Source: Collybia mongolica | Lineage: Eukaryota > Basidiomycota > Agaricomycetes > Agaricales > Clitocybaceae | NCBI GenBank assembly: GCA_013420905.1 | Contig: JAAXNY010000001.1 | Coordinates: 186,001 to 250,000, forward strand | Length of the DNA stretch: 64,000 nucleotides | Direction: 5' to 3' | In this document: positions 59,831 through 64,000 of the stretch, one piece after another | Layout: every line of letters begins with the position of its first letter | How positions within the stretch are numbered: the first letter of the stretch is position 1 | Notes under the pieces: model-generated | Database searches by the model: none | What the model saw: only the letters and a program-made list of their open reading frames with translations | Told to the model about the DNA's origin: nothing | Made by a program: the position numbers and the translations under genes

Positions 59831-61266
59831 CTAAGAACGTTGAGCGAGTTTGCTCTTAATAGCCGTCTCCACTTCTGCCTTGATGCTTGTAAGGAAGTCA
59901 GCGGTGGTATGGGTCGGCTTCCAACCAATGGAGCGAGCCCGGCTGCCACGGCAGCGGGAGTTGGAGCCGAAAAAGTCAGAGCCCTATGTATAGTGAGTAT
60001 GTGAGATTTTATAACGGAGAATAACATACTCCGAAATATTTGTCAAGCTCTTCCTTGGTAAAGGTAGTCGGTTCGGGACTCTTGCCTTTCCCAGCATCCA
60101 CGAGAGCCTGTGCAATGATCTTTCCGACATCATACAAGGTGTGCTCGCCGTTTTCGACAAAGTAAATGCCCTCGCGGCCATGTCCAACCTTGTCCGGGTT
60201 TGCAACAATAGCATCGTAGAGGACAATATAGAGGTCGGCGGCTGAGGCTTGGCGGTCGGTCCAAATTCCCGAAATTGTCTGGGTATACACGCACCATCTT
60301 TGACATGGACGTTAGGCCAGATATTCTTGCCCTTGCCCACCATTCCGCCTTGCCCTCGAGTCAGAGATGCGTTAGCCACAACTGGGACCAGTATCGAGTA
60401 GGCATTTTGAAGTCCGAGCTCAACAAGTTTGCCGGTGGCCATGCCATATATTACCGAGGGGGCCACGATGTATACGTTGACGTAGCCTTCGAAACGGTTT
60501 ATGTTAGGTAGTTAGTTTCTTGGTTTATTTGTAGACCTCACACACCTTGTTTGTCTGCAGCGAGAAGTTCCAAGTCAACGTTGCGATGTGGCTGGGTCGG
60601 GGGAAGAGTTTCAATTTGATCTGGATCGGTATCGTCGTAGATAGTGTCGCATGCGTACATACCACCAGCTGTGTCAGCGAGGATACCTATAAAATATCCA
60701 TCAGCCCTTGGTCACACCTAGCTAACCCAACTTTTTACCAGTGCCTGACTAGGGTGGCACCACCATTTTATGAGTTGTGTCCAAAGGTCAAGCATATCAC
60801 AGATGACGTACAGTATGGATAAATGTAGGTTTAACGCCTGTGATAGCATGCCTCTTTTTCAACCCCTTCAAAGTGGCTTGGGCGGCCCCGAGGTTGTCTG
60901 CATCAGCCTAAGAAAGAGTCATACGGTCAGTGAATACGGTATGGCTAGAACATCCATATCAAATCTCGACAAACCATAGCGATGACGACATCGGCTTCAG
61001 ATGCCAATCTCTCGATGAGAACCAGATCAGAGTGTGAGCCGACAACTGCGTTAAGACCAAGTGTCTTGAATTTCTCTGCCTTTTCGGCCACGCGAACGAG
61101 GACAGTGAGATGGAAGGAGGATGCCCTCGGATGGTTTAGTAAGCGCTGGACAACAGATCCTCCAATATAACCTGTAAAGGGGTTAGGATATGATCATTGA
61201 TAGAGCTGTGTGTTGAGACGACAAACCCGTCGCGCCCGTAATGAAGAAGTTGATTTTGCCTGACAT
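59831..61266 (-). CDS. NAD(P)-binding extended SDR, epimerase-like (copy B)
   Basis: Starts at ATG 61266 (MSGKINFFITGAT). It is the inverted paralogue of 27069-28514 with the same exon pattern: GYIGGS nucleotide loop, LTVLVRVAEKAEKFKTLGLN, SEADVVIAM, SGTG|VLADTAGGMYA, VVANASLTRGQGGMVGKGKN, DLYIVLYDAIVANPDKVGHG, EGIYFVENGEHTLYDVGKII, and the end TAIKSKLAQRS at 59831. All junctions examined are in frame. It sits just upstream of, and on the same strand as, the DUF1838 gene. Substrate unknown. Confidence 0.78.
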
Positions 61267-61635
61267 TCCTGGAGATGTTGTGATTAGGGTGATGAGTTGA
61301 TGTAGGAGTGGCTACAAATGCATCTTGCTTACATAGCCTTCAAATGATACTGCTTGTCAAGCAAGAGAAGGTCGTGTAACCCGAATGACGATGACGGATC
61401 TTACTCATCCCGGTTCTGATGTTCATCAAGAAGTTGTTCTAATTAGAGGTCGGAGGTAAGAATTAGCCAGAAACGTCGACATTACGCAGAATCTGCACTC
61501 ACTATACAATTAGATCGACTTTAACGTTTTTAAGTTGGCTCACTAACTGGCATCAACGACTTGTTCTCTCTGATTTCATGTAGTCGCTTGTTGAGTAACG
61601 CTCATGTTGATTGTGGGGATTGTGGCTGGTGAACC

Positions 61636-61649
61636 AATCACGTGATATT
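61636..61649. promoter_or_regulatory. E-box upstream of SDR gene copy B
   Basis: AATCACGTGATATT, CACGTG core, about 370 bases before the ATG at 61266. It is matched by the 16-base palindrome upstream of copy A. A CCAAT-like CCAAT precedes it directly. Confidence 0.45.
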
Positions 61650-61659
61650 CTTGATAAGT

Positions 61660-63480
61660 TTGACTCAAAACCTGTCTCTCTTTGACGGTCACTTCAGTAT
61701 CCTACTACGAATTTATAGCCTGAGCAAAGACATTTCATGAGAGGGTTGCCGCAGCGAACGGCTGAAGAAACATGAAACATTTTTCCAGCAGTACCGGCTT
61801 AGAATCAGTATTAAACGAGTGCTACAGGGTCAGCCGGCTTGGCCATGAGCAGTGATAGCACAGCAGGTTCAAGATCTCACTTTTTATGCAGATAAATCCA
61901 GGGAAAAGAAATGTCCTTGAAATATACATCTTTGATACCGAGTCACCAAGTGGTGAGGTCCTCACATGTTAAATTGCCATGAGTTCCTAGTCAAAATTTC
62001 CTATATACTACATCAGTGTACGAAAAATTGAGTGAAATCACAGGTTTACAGCACCTCTTTTGGATGACTGACAATGATATGAATCTGTACTTATATACAG
62101 GCTATGGCAGAGGATTGACAAGGAAAGCAAGACTGATGTTCTGTTGCCGCGAAATTTCGCTCCCAGGTTTTTCCGTCCCTTGCCACATATAGCATGACTA
62201 AATGCATTCTTCGTAAGTTCATGAATATTTGAATGCAAGCCGCACAGTAAAACGTGAAGGAAGGAAAGCTCGGCATGCGAAGAACAAACAACTGACCAAA
62301 AGGATTTTCTGAGCTTGAAGGGGTCATGAGACCACGTGGCATTCGGCTTCTTGCACCTAAGCGCCAAATGCTATGTACTTACCATCATAACCAGTCTAAG
62401 CGCTCTAGGAGATTCAACCTCTAATGCTCGTGTCTCCCCATACTAGTAAGTTGGGGAAAATAGGCTTGCTCGTTCAGCGTCAAATGGCACGGCTTTGTCC
62501 ACCCTAATGATACCAAAACTCATCTATCAACCCAAGTCTGAACATTGGGCGCAATACTCTATAACTTCTGGGGTCTAGCTGGAGCTTTGCCCACTATCCT
62601 TATCTATTGCCGGATCTGTTGGTCATGAGCGCATGAGTAGCGAAGGTCCGTTTCAATGTATGTTTTTTCGGAATTAATATACCAACCTGCTATATCGACG
62701 TTGTAGGGTCGTCAGGCTAAGTTATCTCGTTGAACAATCGGCTCCACCGGCCCTGTTTCCAGCGCACACAGTGATAAATATCAACGTGATCGTCTTCCAC
62801 CAACCTCCTTTGCCAGCAGGCACCTTCCACCAGCTCGATGCTGTGTTATATCGTGGACTCATGCAGCTAACCATATGGCTTGTGGCACGATAACCTGATG
62901 ACGAAGGGTCCTTCGGCCCATGTCTACCTTCTTCCGTAGAGGCCTCTACAGACTTAGCCACTCTCGGAGATGCTAGGGATGCGACCGCCTTGTGTCTTTA
63001 TCCGAGTAGAAACCGTGCACACCATAAAAGAGCCTCATATTCCCACCAAGTGCAAGTCACGTCTCTGGATTTGATCAGCACGGCGTTCAAGATTAAAGTC
63101 AAGGTTATCGATGCTTCTTGTATCGCCGAAACTTGCGGTATTCTGCCGCGTGTTCTGTCAAGACCCGCCCCTGGAATAGAAACTCTTCAATTCTAAAAGG
63201 CTATCTACGGAGCGGCACGGCGTCGCCTGACCACATGTAAGTTACTGATCTCTCCTCTTCACCGCTCGAACCCGTTCATATCTTAGTTCGAGCCAGATGC
63301 CAGAGTGCCTTTAGGATGACGCCGCACATGGTGCCTACGTCTTCACGCGACTCAGGGTCTGGGCTTTCGTTATACAGTCGGCGATTCTGCTGGCAAATTA
63401 GGAGGCCTTTCAATATATATTATGTGTCGACTGGGTTTGGATTGGTGCGTCCCACTCTTATTTCCCGCCTTATTGCTCAG
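61660..63480. other. Intergenic, no convincing gene
   Basis: Short frames only, the longest at 62038-62367 (minus, 109 codons) with no recognised domain. It ends in the promoter of the fungalysin gene. Confidence 0.45.
63412..63420 (+). promoter_or_regulatory. TATA box of the fungalysin gene
   Basis: ATATATATT lies about 75 bases before the ATG at 63492 in otherwise non-AT-rich DNA. Confidence 0.5.
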
Positions 63481-63491
63481 TGACTGGAACG

Positions 63492-64000
63492 ATGCTTCAA
63501 TTCAACAAACTGTTCGCAGCCGCGTTTCTCGCTATCGCGTATGCTTCTATGTCCTGGGCAGTCCCACACGAGAACAGTGTAAACCATGCCACCCACCGAG
63601 TGCGGACCGTCGGCCGTCGCGGTCTCCAACTTGAAACATACCATCCGGCCTCAACTTATCAGGTGACCTTGATCAGTGCGGAGTGTGTGCAATTATGCTG
63701 ATAACGCCTGTTCATAGACATTTGGTGAAGGGATCGACCACCCTTTGAGAAAGCGTGATGGGGCCAATTCGACGTTACAAGATTCTGCCATTACCTTCAT
63801 CCAATCTCACCTAAAGCTGAGCCCGTCGGACGTTACATTCAAATCTGGGTTTGAAGGACAAGTAGCAAGACACGCCTACGTCAAACAATCTGCGGTCAGT
63901 TTAGACTACCATGCGCGTTTTCGTCGCCTGACGAACGGTCTGCAGAACGGCATCCCATTTGCTAATGCTGTAGCGAATGTGGCGTTTAATAAAGATAACA
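63492..64000 (+). CDS. Fungalysin (M36) metallopeptidase, 5' part
   Basis: Starts at ATG 63492 (MLQFNKLFAAAFLAIAYASM) with a signal peptide. The FTP propeptide domain follows: HPASTYQ|TFGEGIDHPL across a GTGACC..CATAG intron, FIQSHLKLSPSDVTFKSGFE, ARHAYVKQSA, then NGIPFANAVANVAFNKDN after a GTCAGT..TGCAG intron. The window ends there, before the zinc-binding HExxH catalytic domain. Fungalysins are secreted, made as inactive precursors, and digest extracellular protein. The propeptide is intact as far as it goes. Confidence 0.88.

Noticed and set aside
19338..61266. Secondary-metabolite gene cluster (P450s, SDRs, secreted protein)
   Set aside because: No polyketide synthase, NRPS, terpene cyclase or other core enzyme is visible, and the oxidoreductases are explained by local duplication.

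Overview
The window looks like nuclear DNA of a mushroom-forming basidiomycete (Agaricomycetes). Genes are split by many short introns of about 45-80 bases with GT..AG ends. The gene content fits: a tyrosine-kinase-like protein kinase, paired DUF6533 membrane proteins, a fungal PC-esterase-like protein, an F-box/LRR protein, a fungalysin protease and several cytochrome P450s. No rRNA, convincing tRNA or CRISPR array was seen. Gene models were built by hand, by splicing ORFs at plausible GT..AG sites, so start codons and some exon edges are approximate.

Layout. 0-2.2 kb: 5' end of a membrane-anchored protein (minus), then a protein kinase (minus). 2.2-5.7 kb: little that can be called a gene. 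5.7-11.8 kb: a local family of small beta-rich-looking orphan proteins (one two-domain copy, two single-domain copies), with a non-autonomous hAT-like element between them that still has its 8-bp target-site duplication. 12.7-14.4 kb: a divergent pair of small membrane/coiled-coil proteins. 14.9-18.0 kb: a PC-esterase-like protein and ribosomal protein eL14. 19.3-28.5 kb: 'copy A' of a duplicated block: DUF1838 gene, DUF6533 gene, decayed Alba and MIS12 pseudogenes, and an SDR gene. 28.9-35.0 kb: an uncharacterised protein, an F-box protein and a TMEM242-like protein. 35.1-37.7 kb: AT-rich DNA, diverged repeats and a 197-bp MITE with TA target sites. 38.6-39.5 kb: HPP-family membrane protein. 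40.1-47.4 kb: tandemly duplicated P450 genes plus a decayed third fragment. 48.4-52.2 kb: an unrelated P450 and an Atg14/UVRAG-like autophagy protein. 52.9-61.3 kb: 'copy B' of the duplicated block, here contiguous and apparently intact (Alba, MIS12, DUF6533, DUF1838, SDR). 63.5 kb to the end: 5' part of a fungalysin gene.

The main theme is duplication. A five-gene block around the essential kinetochore gene MIS12 exists twice, about 30 kb apart. The convergent DUF1838/DUF6533 pair is an inverted copy of about 3.1 kb, the Alba-MIS12 divergent pair is a direct copy, and the SDR gene is an inverted copy. Copy A lost MIS12 and Alba to mutation but kept the other three genes readable. Housekeeping genes (eL14, MIS12, Alba, Atg14-like, TMEM242-like) sit among fast-changing accessory genes (P450s, orphan family, F-box). 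I see no PKS, NRPS or terpene synthase, so no classical biosynthetic cluster is claimed.
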